Positions 8,519-16,547 of a stretch of DNA of 51,767 nt are shown piece after piece. Positions within the stretch are counted from its first letter, which is position 1. Each line of letters opens with the position of its first letter. The stretch covers positions 1 to 51,767 of the forward strand of contig JASMLK010000016.1 of assembly GCA_030748735.1 (NCBI GenBank), written 5' to 3'. The notes below the pieces were generated by a model that was not told the origin of the DNA, made no database searches, and saw only the letters and a program-made list of their open reading frames with translations. The translations under genes and the position numbers were made by a program. Origin of the DNA: Myxococcota bacterium. GTDB lineage: Bacteria > Myxococcota_A > UBA9160 > UBA4427.

Positions 8519-9847
8519 GTGACCGCCCTTACGACTACGCACGGCCGCCCCATCGCCGTCATCGGGGCGGGCCCTTCCGGGCTCGCAACCTGCAAGAACC
8601 TGCGTAACGCGGGGCTCGCCTTCGAGTGCTTCGATGCGGCGTCCACCGTCGGTGGTATCTGGAACGTCGAAGCCGAGCGCAGTGGCGGCTACCGCTCGCT
8701 GCACACCAACACGTCGACGGGCAAGATGATGCTTTCGGAATTCCCGTTTCCCGAAGGCACACCCGACTTCCCCGACCACAGCGAAATGCTCCGCTACTTC
8801 GAGGCCTACACCGAGCACTTCGGCCTCGCAGACGCCATTCGCCTGGAAACAGCCGTCGACGCGGCCAACCCAACCGACGATGGCGGCTGGCGGCTCCGCT
8901 TCGCAGACGGAAGCGAGCGCGAGTTCGCCGCCTGCGTCGTCGCCACGGGCCAGTACGGAACCCCGCGCATGCCCGAGCCCGCGCCGGAGGGCTCGTTTTC
9001 TGGCGAGCAGATCCACGCGTTCGACTACCTCGACGCACAGACGCCGATCGACTGCACGGGCAAGCGCGTCGTCGTGGTGGGCCTCGGGTCGAGTGCCGCA
9101 GAGATCGCGACCGAACTCGGCGGTGGGCGCGAAGGACCGACCCTCGCGAGCGAGGTCATCCTCTCCGCCCGATCGGGGCGCTACATCGTACCCAAACGAA
9201 TCAACGGCAAGCCCCTCGACGACAACTCCCCCCACCCCACGGCGCCGCTCCCGAAGACCGTTCGTTGGGTTCCCGAAGCCGTACAGGTCAAGTTGATGCA
9301 GAGCTTCATCAACAAAGTCTTCGGTGGGATGGCGGCCGACGTCGGCGACCCGGCGAAATGGAATCTCCCGAGCCCTCGTTTTCCCGCATACGAGGAACGG
9401 CCCACGATCTCGGACGGTTTCATCTCGGCCCTCGACGCCGGGCGCGTTCAGGGTCGGCCGGGCATCGCAGGCTTCGCGGGCAACACGGTTCGGTTCAGCG
9501 ACGACACCGCTTTCGAAGCCGACCTCGTGATCTGGGGAACGGGCTACCACCTGGCGTTTCCCTTCCTCTCGCGTGACGTGTTGGGTTGCGACGCGCCCGA
9601 CCTCGCGCTCTATCGCCGCATCGTCCACCCGACACAGCGCAACCTCTACTTCATCGGGTTTACCCGCGTACTGTGTTCGCTGTGGCCGGTTTCCGAAGTG
9701 CAGGCGGTGTGGCTTTCACACTTGCTGCGCGGAGACTTCGAACTGCCACCGCCTGCGCGGCAAGCGAAAGACACCATTGCCGTCGCGCAGGCCCTGCCCG
9801 TCTTCTGCAACCTGCACGCCGCGCAGTTGCGCGCCGACTTCGAATAG
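8519..9847 (+). CDS. Flavin-containing monooxygenase (FMO family)
   Basis: The 442-aa protein has an FAD-binding Rossmann motif GAGPSG at 16-21, the NADPH-binding GLGSSA at 188-193, and between them the exact FMO fingerprint FxGxxxHxxxY (FSGEQIHAFDY, 160-170). A late ATG-like motif region (LVIWGTGYHLAFPF) is also typical. It should use NADPH and O2 to oxygenate a soft nucleophile (N or S) or act as a Baeyer-Villiger-like enzyme. The start is a GTG at 8519, 10 bp past the repeat-protein stop, with weak Shine-Dalgarno support. A metallophosphoesterase gene follows after 6 bp, so the two are probably cotranscribed. Confidence 0.92.
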   Translation: MTALTTTHGRPIAVIGAGPSGLATCKNLRNAGLAFECFDAASTVGGIWNVEAERSGGYRSLHTNTSTGKMMLSEFPFPEGTPDFPDHSEMLRYFEAYTEHFGLADAIRLETAVDAANPTDDGGWRLRFADGSEREFAACVVATGQYGTPRMPEPAPEGSFSGEQIHAFDYLDAQTPIDCTGKRVVVVGLGSSAAEIATELGGGREGPTLASEVILSARSGRYIVPKRINGKPLDDNSPHPTAPLPKTVRWVPEAVQVKLMQSFINKVFGGMAADVGDPAKWNLPSPRFPAYEERPTISDGFISALDAGRVQGRPGIAGFAGNTVRFSDDTAFEADLVIWGTGYHLAFPFLSRDVLGCDAPDLALYRRIVHPTQRNLYFIGFTRVLCSLWPVSEVQAVWLSHLLRGDFELPPPARQAKDTIAVAQALPVFCNLHAAQLRADFE

Positions 9848-9853
9848 AACGAC

Positions 9854-11026
9854 ATGAACCCCCGAATGTTCCGCATGATGATGCTCGCGCTGACACTCAC
9901 GGCCGCGAGTGAATGGTTGATGGTGGCCTGGGTCTTCCACGCGACGCAGGGAGGCCCGATGGCGGCCACGACGGCCGTGCTTGTCTTCGTCGGGCTCTTC
10001 GCCGCCAACGCAGTGCTGCTCCCCGCAGCCCGTCGACGCATCCACGACACGGGTCCTTCACTCTGGTTCAGTCGCTCGTTCACCCTCGGCAGTGTGACGG
10101 CCCTGATGACGGGACTCTTGCTCGCAAGCGCGATGCTCGTGGCCTTCGTCATCTCCCTGGGTTTCGGCCTCGCGGGAGCCGAGCGCGAAGCCCTGCACAA
10201 CGCGTTCAGCGCCGGGGCGATGGCACTGGGAGCTGGGGCCGGCCTGTGGGGATCTACCGTTGGAAATCAACGGGTTCGGGTCGATTCCCTCAACGTGTCC
10301 CTGAAGGACATGCCCTCAGACCACCCGGGCTTGGGGATCGCCCACGTGAGCGACCTCCACATCGGCCCCCTGCTTCGCGGCACCAGGCTCACGCGCTTCA
10401 TCGAGCAGATCAATCGCCTCGAAGCGGAAATCATCGTGATCACCGGCGACATCTTCGACTTCGATCCCCGCTATGTCGAAGAAGGCTGCGAGGCGTTGGG
10501 CAAGCTGCGCGCCCGCCACGGCGTGTACGCCGTACTCGGCAATCACGACCACTACACCGGGACCGATCGCGTCGTTGCGGGATTGAACGGCGTGGCTTCG
10601 CTGCGTCTGTTGCGCGATAGCTGGGAACGCATCGAAACACCTGAAGGCGCGTTCGCGATCGCGGGGCTCGACGATCCGGTCGACGGTTGGATGGACAAAC
10701 ACGCCGAACACCGCGAACTCGAACGCCTGGCCGCCGAGATCCCGGACGACCTTCCGCGCCTGCTGCTCGTGCACCGACCGAGCTACTTTCATCACGCCGA
10801 AGAACTGGGCTTTCCCCTCGTGCTGGCCGGTCATACCCATGGCGGCCAGATCGCCCTGCCCTTCGCCGCCAACACGAACGTGTCGCGCATGATCTCGGAA
10901 CGCACCCGGGGACTGTTCGCCTACGGTGAAAGCCAGATGTACGTGAACCGCGGCCTCGGCATGGCGGGGCTTCCCCTGCGACTGAACTGTCCGCGCGAAA
11001 TCGCGTTGATTCAGCTGAGCCCGTAG
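9854..11026 (+). CDS. Membrane-anchored metallophosphoesterase (YkuE-like)
   Basis: The 390-aa protein begins with about four hydrophobic segments (residues 10-30, 38-60, 80-105, 115-135) and then a calcineurin-like domain from about 160. Metal-binding motifs are in order: HVSDLHIG (Asp167, His169), GDIFDFD (198-204), GNHDHY (229-234) and GHTHGGQ (326-332). This layout matches YkuE-like and eukaryotic TMPPE-like membrane phosphoesterases. The substrate is unknown, possibly a phospholipid head group or UDP-linked precursor. It follows the FMO by 6 bp; its last 16 bp overlap the 3' end of the convergent DedA-like gene. Confidence 0.92.
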   Translation: MNPRMFRMMMLALTLTAASEWLMVAWVFHATQGGPMAATTAVLVFVGLFAANAVLLPAARRRIHDTGPSLWFSRSFTLGSVTALMTGLLLASAMLVAFVISLGFGLAGAEREALHNAFSAGAMALGAGAGLWGSTVGNQRVRVDSLNVSLKDMPSDHPGLGIAHVSDLHIGPLLRGTRLTRFIEQINRLEAEIIVITGDIFDFDPRYVEEGCEALGKLRARHGVYAVLGNHDHYTGTDRVVAGLNGVASLRLLRDSWERIETPEGAFAIAGLDDPVDGWMDKHAEHRELERLAAEIPDDLPRLLLVHRPSYFHHAEELGFPLVLAGHTHGGQIALPFAANTNVSRMISERTRGLFAYGESQMYVNRGLGMAGLPLRLNCPREIALIQLSP

Positions 11027-11679
11027 GGAAGCGAGCCCTTCTCGGGATTCGCCTGCCGCTTGCGCCACTTCCAGAACTGCCAGACGGCCACGAGTGCGAT
11101 GCATGCGAGTGTCGCGGGGCCCTGCCAGCGACGTACGATTTCGAGCAACCAGAGGATCGGTTCGCGCAGACTCGACGCCACGAGCGCCAGCAAGCCAAGC
11201 CGAAACACGACGCCCGCAACCGCAACGCTGAAGAAGCCCTTCGGGTTCATCCGCGCCATCCCCGCGATCGCCGCCATCGCCCCGAGTGGAAACACGAAGA
11301 CGGCGAAGTAGCCCCAGCGACGGAAGAAGCGCTGCAGCCAACGCACGAAGCGGCCGCTCTTTTCGGCTCGCGCTTCGAGCCATGCGATCCCGGGTTCGCC
11401 GATCCTGCGCCCGAGGAGGAAAGCGAAGGTCGTGAAAGCCATGTGGCGGGCGCCGGCCACCATGATCATCGCGACCCCACCCACCACGGGGACGACCAAC
11501 ACGATGTGGCGACTCACCGGTGCCAATGCGATCAGCAGCAACGGGTGGTTGTTCACCAGGTAGGGCGACATCGCGATGCCGGTCCACATGCACAGGGTGA
11601 GCAAACCGAGCACCGTGAAGCACAGGCGAGCGACGCGACGGTCTTCGGAACTCAGCAGCAGGGGTTCGGAATCACTCAC
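11011..11679 (-). CDS. DedA/VTT-like inner-membrane protein
   Basis: The 222-aa product has about five hydrophobic segments and the amphipathic middle of VTT/DedA-type proteins (ARHMAFTTFAFLLGRRIG, then RWGYFAVFVFPLGAMAAIAG). DedA relatives help flip polyprenyl-phosphate or phospholipids and support membrane homeostasis. I chose the GTG at 11679 (VSDSEPLLLSSEDRRVARL) because the frame upstream of it is antisense to the next remnant and carries no family similarity. The 3' end overlaps the convergent phosphoesterase by 16 bp. The family link is moderate, based on hydrophobic pattern and the GxxxG/RxG motif. Confidence 0.7.
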   Translation of the reverse strand: MSDSEPLLLSSEDRRVARLCFTVLGLLTLCMWTGIAMSPYLVNNHPLLLIALAPVSRHIVLVVPVVGGVAMIMVAGARHMAFTTFAFLLGRRIGEPGIAWLEARAEKSGRFVRWLQRFFRRWGYFAVFVFPLGAMAAIAGMARMNPKGFFSVAVAGVVFRLGLLALVASSLREPILWLLEIVRRWQGPATLACIALVAVWQFWKWRKRQANPEKGSLPYGLS

Positions 11680-11849
11680 AAAGGACCCGTCGCGTACTTG
11701 GGAGGGCGCTCTCCCGCGCTCGAACGAGGATCGCCTAGCACCAGAACGCGAGCAAGCGACACCCACAGCGCGCGCGAGCGCGGCCCGCCACCCGGCTAGA
11801 CTCGACTTCCACGGCGACACCGCACGAGCGGCGTCCTTGGAGAAGCGCT

Positions 11850-12200
11850 GTGATCCCGATTCCCCGACGCACAAGCGAGATCGACGCCCCTTCGCGACGT
11901 GAGCTATCTGCTCGTGATGGCGCTTTCGGTAGAGGATCGCCGCGAACACGAACGACGCCTGCTCGGCCACTACCTCGAAGTGCAGCAGGCCCTCGGCGGT
12001 TTCGACATCGACTTCGACACGGCCTTTCGTAGCCACAGCATCCACGCCGCATATGGCGTCCCGGCAAGCTGTCAGATCGTGACCTTCCCGGAAAAGACCA
12101 CACCGGCGAGGGAAACCTTCGCCCGCGCGTTCCTTTCGCGAGCCGAAGCGGGCTGGAAGACCTCGACGTGCGCGCGGCGCTTCGCGACGTGGGGATCTAG
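11850..12200 (+). pseudogene. Phosphotransferase (APH/EcKinase-like) with internal deletion
   Basis: A GTG at 11850 with TTGGAGAAG upstream opens MIPIPRRTSEIDA, the usual beginning of APH/EcKinase-like phosphotransferases. The frame then jumps directly to a different frame coding PLRDVSYLLVMALSVEDRRE and HERRLLGHYLEVQQALGG, which is the C-terminal part of that family (after the catalytic HGD and DFG-like motifs). Near 12150 another shift is needed to read GLEDLDVRAALRDVGI and a TAG at 12198-12200. The whole catalytic middle (roughly 250 residues) is missing, so this is a remnant whose two ends survive. Confidence 0.65.
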
Positions 12201-12245
12201 TCTCTTGCCCGAACGCGTAACGAAAGAGTCAGCAAGGAGATCAAC

Positions 12246-13430
12246 ATGGCGGGCGCACTGACCGGCTATCGCATCGTCGACATCACCCAGGTGATCTCCG
12301 GCCCGTTGGCGACCCGAATCCTCGCCGACCAGGGTGCGGACGTTCTCAAGATCGAACCGCCCACCGGCGACATCCTTCGCCACATGGGGGGGATCAGCGG
12401 CCTGTCTCCCACCTTCACGACGATCAACCGCAGCAAGCGCTCGATCGTGCTCGACCTGAAGCAGGCCGCCGCCCTCGACACCCTCAAGCGGCTGGTGCGC
12501 GGCGCGGATGTCTTCATCCAGAACAGTCGACCGGGGGCCGCAGACGCCATGGGGTTGAGCGAAGCAGCGATTCGCGAGATCCGTCCCGACATCGTCTACG
12601 TGTCGATTTCGGGCTTCGGCGAAACGGGGCCCTTTGCGCACAAGCGCGTTTACGATCCGATGATCCAGGGGATGTCGACCCTCGCCGAAATCCAGGGGGG
12701 ACCGGGCGGACGCCCTCGCCTGATGCGCGTGATCATTCCCGACAAGGTCACCGCGCTTACCGCATCGCAAGCCATCACAGCCGCCTTGCTCGCTCGCGAA
12801 CGCACGGGTGAAGGACAGCACGTACGCCTTTCGATGCTCGACGCCGTCCTCGCCTTCGCCTGGCCCGAAGGCATGGCGTACCACACCTTCGTCGCCGACC
12901 ACCTCCAGAAGCCAAAGCAGGTTGCGCGCCGCGACCTCATCTATGAAACGAGTGACGGCTACGTGGTGGTGTCGACGGTCGCCCATCGCGAATGGGAAGC
13001 CTTCTGTCGTGCGGCGGAAAAGACCGAATGGCTTTCGGACCCGCGCTTCGCCGACACCGCGGGCCTGGTCAAGAACGCAAAGGAACGCCTCGACTTGATG
13101 GCGAGTGCGATCCGGGAGCGTTCCACCGAGCACTGGCTCGAAGTGCTCGACCGTGAAGACGTTCCCTGCGCACCGGTCTTGATGCGAGAGGACGTGCACC
13201 TGCATCCGCAGGTCGTCGCGAACGAGATCGTCGTCGAAGACGAACATCCCGTCGCGGGAAAGGTCCGCCAGACGCGTCCGGCCGAGCGCATGGACGGGAC
13301 GCCGTCGGAAATCTCCCGCCCTGCCCCGACCCTCGGCCAACACACCGACGAGATCCTCGCGGAATCGGGGTTGGAAGAAAGCGAGATCACGGCGCTGCGC
13401 GAAGCGGGCGCGCTCGGGCGGAGTGCGTGA
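12246..13430 (+). CDS. CaiB/BaiF family III CoA-transferase
   Basis: The 394-aa protein has the family III opening DITQVISGPLATRILADQGA and DVLKIEPPTGDILRHMGG, then SRPGAADAMGL and VYVSISGFGETGPF, and the C-terminal PTLGQHTDEILAESGL. Family III enzymes move CoA between an acyl-CoA donor and a carboxylic acid with a catalytic Asp; a related use is as an acyl-CoA racemase. AAGGAG lies about 7 nt before the ATG. The GST gene starts 4 bp after the stop, so the two are an operon. The substrate acid is unknown; this group is common in lipid, terpenoid and aromatic degradation loci. Confidence 0.93.
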   Translation: MAGALTGYRIVDITQVISGPLATRILADQGADVLKIEPPTGDILRHMGGISGLSPTFTTINRSKRSIVLDLKQAAALDTLKRLVRGADVFIQNSRPGAADAMGLSEAAIREIRPDIVYVSISGFGETGPFAHKRVYDPMIQGMSTLAEIQGGPGGRPRLMRVIIPDKVTALTASQAITAALLARERTGEGQHVRLSMLDAVLAFAWPEGMAYHTFVADHLQKPKQVARRDLIYETSDGYVVVSTVAHREWEAFCRAAEKTEWLSDPRFADTAGLVKNAKERLDLMASAIRERSTEHWLEVLDREDVPCAPVLMREDVHLHPQVVANEIVVEDEHPVAGKVRQTRPAERMDGTPSEISRPAPTLGQHTDEILAESGLEESEITALREAGALGRSA

Positions 13431-13434
13431 ATCC

Positions 13435-14142
13435 ATGACCGAGCATGCTGGCGACGAACAAACGAGCGACGCAGCGCCCTGCGTATGGGGCGTGGGGACA
13501 TCGAGAACCCTGCGCGCCCACTGGACCTTGTGCGAACTCGCTGTCGACTACACGTGGCAAGAGATCATTCCGCGAACCGAGAGCATGGACGCCCCGGCTT
13601 TTCGCGAGGTCAGCCAGCGCGGCAAGGTGCCCATCCTCGAACACGGACGTCTCGTGATCGGCGAATCCGGGGCGATCATGCTGCACCTCGCGGACCACTA
13701 CCGAGACCGCGCGGTGCTTGCGCCGCCGCCCGAGACGGCAGAGCGCGCGGTCTTCCACGATCGTTTCATATTCACCTTGATGGAACTCGACGCGCCGCTC
13801 TACATCATCCGCCGCCACGAAGGGCTCGCGGACGTCTATGGCGAGTCGAAGGTCGCGGCGGCCTCGGCGCGCGAATACTTCCTGCGTCAGTCGGGCGTCG
13901 TGTGCGAATGGCTCGAAGAAACGGGCTTCGTCTTCGGGGCTTCGTGGAGTGCCGCCGACATCATGCTTGCCACGTGCACGGCCTGGGCCGAGCTCGTCGG
14001 GATCGAACTCGCGCCCCCCCTCGCGAAGCACCTCGAAGCCGCACGGGCGCGAGATGCGTTCGGTCTTGCCGCACAAAGAAACTTCCCGCCAGCTGCACTC
14101 GCCATGCTGGCCGCGCAGCGCCCTCCCGCAGCGCCAGCCTGA
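13435..14142 (+). CDS. Glutathione S-transferase family protein
   Basis: The 235-aa product has the two GST domains. The N-terminal thioredoxin fold shows GVGTSRTLRAHWTLCE, the cis-proline segment QRGKVPILE and the glutathione gamma-Glu contact GESGAIMLH. The all-helical C-domain has FVFGASWSAADIMLATC with the conserved Asp. The active-site residue is most likely Ser (TSR) rather than Cys. ATG at 13435 is 4 bp after the CoA-transferase stop, so translation is probably coupled. It may handle an electrophilic intermediate of the same pathway or act as an isomerase; that is inference. Confidence 0.88.
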   Translation: MTEHAGDEQTSDAAPCVWGVGTSRTLRAHWTLCELAVDYTWQEIIPRTESMDAPAFREVSQRGKVPILEHGRLVIGESGAIMLHLADHYRDRAVLAPPPETAERAVFHDRFIFTLMELDAPLYIIRRHEGLADVYGESKVAAASAREYFLRQSGVVCEWLEETGFVFGASWSAADIMLATCTAWAELVGIELAPPLAKHLEAARARDAFGLAAQRNFPPAALAMLAAQRPPAAPA

Positions 14143-14192
14143 CGGCAGGGCGAAGCCCCGATCGTTTCGGCAGACCGCGAACGCGGCGCCGT

Positions 14193-14804
14193 TCACCCCT
14201 GCGTGGTGAGATGGTGCCGCACCAGTTCGAAGCGATCGTTGCCCCAGAACATCTCGTCGTCGACGAAGATCGTGGGCACGCCGAAGACGCCACGCGCGAT
14301 CGCATCGTCGGTGTCGCGTTCGAGGCGGTCTTCGAGTTCGGCAGATTGGGCACGCGCGAGTGCTGCGTCGGCGTCGAGCCCGGCGTCTGCAAGCAAACGA
14401 CCGATCAGCTCGGGGTCCGAGGGATCTGCCGGGTCTGCCCAGCGCGCTCGATACATCGGGTCGTGGAAGGCGCGAAAGCGCCCTTCGTCCTTGGCGACGA
14501 GGGCCGCGCGTAACGCGAGGCTCGGGTCGGACTTCATGAAGTCCCTCGCGGACGGCGAGATCGGCGCGTCGCATAGCTGCGACCAGTGGCGCACGCTGTT
14601 CATGTAGTCGGCGCTCTTGCGCTTCGACATCGTGGGACGCGGTCCCGGGGGCTCTTCACCGGGCGCGGGCTGCACGAGTTTCCAGAGGCGAACGGGCCGA
14701 AAGTCGAAGGAGACGTCGAGGTCGGCGAAATAGGCATCGAGTCGGCAACTGCCGAAGTAGGCCCACGGTCAGGCGTAGTCGTAGTAGAACGGAAGCGTGC
14801 GCAT
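14193..14804 (-). CDS. DsbA/HCCA-isomerase-like protein, candidate selenoprotein (UGA at codon 12)
   Basis: Read with codon 12 (TGA at 14769-14771) as selenocysteine the product is 203 aa: MRTLPFYYDYA-U-PWAYFGS. In DsbA-family and 2-hydroxychromene-2-carboxylate-isomerase-like proteins this is the active-site motif CPWxY, so UGA sits exactly where Cys is expected. The rest of the fold is intact: VRLWKLVQ, helical insert, then GVFGVPTIFVDDEMFWGNDR with the cis-Pro177 loop. The ATG at 14804 has AGGA about 6 nt upstream. A restart at the internal GTG (codon 44) would lack the redox motif. No other lesion is visible in 203 codons. The alternative is a simple nonsense mutation. It is convergent with the GST gene at 13435. 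Confidence 0.7.
14733..14771 (-). promoter_or_regulatory. Candidate bacterial SECIS stem-loop after the in-frame UGA
   Basis: Directly downstream of the UGA on the minus strand, after 13 nt, lies a perfect 5-bp stem UCGGC (14755-14751) and GCCGA (14746-14742) closing the tetraloop AGUU (14750-14747). A lower GGC/GCC pairing (14763-14761 with 14735-14733) can extend it across an internal loop. Bacterial SECIS elements are stem-loops 16-37 nt after UGA with a small apical loop carrying G in its first two positions; here the loop begins 19 nt after UGA and G is its second base. No folding program was run. Confidence 0.55.
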
Positions 14805-15053
14805 CGATTCCTGCCTCGCATTTGAAGTCGAGAGTCTCGATCGCGAGTCTGAATCGATTCGCGACCACGCGAGTCTAACGATTGGCCGGACCGCATTGCC
14901 ATCGGCCAAAAATGCGATGGCGAGCGGCGAACCGACTGGACGCATCGGCCCTCTCATGGAACGATCCTGCCCGATCCATCCGAGGCCGGCAGCGGAACCG
15001 CACAGTCGACACGCCGGGACTCCACCGAAAACGCAAACGGAGAGAAGCATTCG

Positions 15054-15638
15054 ATGAAGAGCACGGAAATCAAGCAAGAACGCGGGCCGCTGGGCCATGC
15101 GAAGTCGAGCATGCGAACGAGTGCGGTGCTGATCGCCGCGCTCATGCTCAGCGGCGGCGTCGCGGGTGTGGCACAAGCCGATGAACCCCTCACCCAGACC
15201 TTCGAGCAGCGCCGCAGCGCCCCAAGCGGCCCCTACGTCCAAAAACAACGAACGACCGTCGAAACGCTCGTGCGCGCACTTCGCAACGGCAAACTCGACG
15301 CCATCAACCACAAGGGCGGGCCGCTCGACCCCTCGAAGCTGCCACAACGGGTGCAGCGACTCTTCGAGGCCGCGCTCCGCGACTTCGGGCGGGCCATCAT
15401 GCCCGTGAAAAGACGCCCTTCACGAAGCGTGATCCGGGAACTCGCCGCCGATCCGAAACTCAAAGAGGACCCCCGATTCGAATTCGACCCGAAGACCGGT
15501 CGCGTGAAGCTCTACCTGAAGGAAGAGCTGTGGTCGGCCACCGTGGAGTTCAACGCCTTTCAACTGGGCCAGGCCATCAAGGCGGGGGGCGTCTACATGA
15601 ACTCGATGGCAGAGAATCTCGAGGAACACGCCACGTAA
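15054..15638 (+). CDS. Hypothetical exported protein
   Basis: The 194-aa product is not recognised. It has a long basic N-region, then the hydrophobic MRTSAVLIAALMLSGGVAGV and a likely signal-peptidase site after AQA-DE near residue 43. The mature part is about 150 residues, basic, with alternating helices (TVETLVRALRNGKLDAIN, LPQRVQRLFEAALRDFGRA) and a possible beta stretch RFEFDPKTGRVKLYL. The start is the ATG at 15054, which has GGAGAG 9 nt upstream; ATG at 15111 would give a classical signal peptide. It is flanked by 249 bp of non-coding sequence from the selenoprotein candidate, with divergent starts. A periplasmic function is all that can be said. Confidence 0.72.
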   Translation: MKSTEIKQERGPLGHAKSSMRTSAVLIAALMLSGGVAGVAQADEPLTQTFEQRRSAPSGPYVQKQRTTVETLVRALRNGKLDAINHKGGPLDPSKLPQRVQRLFEAALRDFGRAIMPVKRRPSRSVIRELAADPKLKEDPRFEFDPKTGRVKLYLKEELWSATVEFNAFQLGQAIKAGGVYMNSMAENLEEHAT

Positions 15639-15666
15639 GTGGCCTCGGGGCGTGAAGGGCGCCGCC

Positions 15667-16380
15667 TCACCCCTCCCCTTCTTCTTCGCGTGTTCCGGTA
15701 CCACCACGCGAGAGCTTCGACATCTGCGCAATGTGCCGCGCGAGTGTCGGGCGTGCGTTCAGCATGTCGAGGGTGCGCGGCATCGGGCCGTCACGCATGA
15801 CGAGCAACATGCCGTAGACCGCCAGGTCGGCAACGCTCAACTCGTCCGAGAAAAAGTAGTCGCGGCTTCCCAGGAAGCCCACGAGATCATTCATCCGATT
15901 CTCGAGGTCACTGAGAATCGAGCGGACACCCGGGATGTCCTCGGACGATGCTTCGTGTTCGATACCCAGTCGCGAATCGACGTGTTGATGAATGCGGGTC
16001 AGCAGCCCCGGCGTGGCTTCGCGCTCCTGCCGTTCGTGCTCCTCCGTCACCGCGAGCCACCGGTTCCAATAGAACGCGAAGCTCGAATCGGACCACTCGG
16101 CGAGCCGCTCCTGCTGGCGTCGCGTCGTGGGATCGAGTGAATAGAGCGAAGGTTCGGGGTAGAGCTCGTCGAGCCAGGCGATGATCGCGTTCGAGTCGGC
16201 GACACGCTTGCCGTCGATTTCGAGAACGGGAAGGGTCTGCTTGTCGGGACTCAGGCGTTTGACTTCTTCCGAACCGCTCACCTCCGTTCGCAGATACGGC
16301 ACACCCTTGAGCGCGAGGGCGCAGGCCACCTTTTCCGTAAAGGGGTTCAGGAGCTGCGAATAGAGCTTGACGCTGGTCAT
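15667..16380 (-). CDS. Glutathione S-transferase family protein
   Basis: The 237-aa protein begins MTSVKLYSQLLNPFTEKVACAL, a GST N-terminal thioredoxin fold, followed by DKQTLPVLEIDGKRVADSNA in which the cis-Pro and the D-S glutathione contact are visible. The helical C-domain contains FLGSRDYFFSDELSVADLAV with the conserved N-capping region. I used the ATG at 16380; a GTG three codons earlier is possible. It lies 28 bp from the convergent hypothetical gene. Substrate unknown; a maleylacetoacetate-isomerase-like or dehalogenase-like role is possible. Confidence 0.88.
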   Translation of the reverse strand: MTSVKLYSQLLNPFTEKVACALALKGVPYLRTEVSGSEEVKRLSPDKQTLPVLEIDGKRVADSNAIIAWLDELYPEPSLYSLDPTTRRQQERLAEWSDSSFAFYWNRWLAVTEEHERQEREATPGLLTRIHQHVDSRLGIEHEASSEDIPGVRSILSDLENRMNDLVGFLGSRDYFFSDELSVADLAVYGMLLVMRDGPMPRTLDMLNARPTLARHIAQMSKLSRGGTGTREEEGEG

Positions 16381-16547
16381 GGGGCCCACAGGTCCAGAAT
16401 CGACGATGCGAAAGCGGATCAGTGAGGTGGGATGGCGAGAAAGCGCAGTCTAACGCTCGACCAGCCTGGACGCGACTGCGGGCGTTTCGCAATCGGGCGA
16501 TGAGAGTTTCGTTTCTCGACAATGGAAGCGAACTCCACAGGTCTCAC

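Noticed and set aside
14742..14755. Alternative 6-bp stem TCGGCA/TGCCGA with a 2-nt loop behind the UGA
   Set aside because: A 2-nt loop is too tight; the 5-bp stem with AGUU tetraloop is the reasonable fold.
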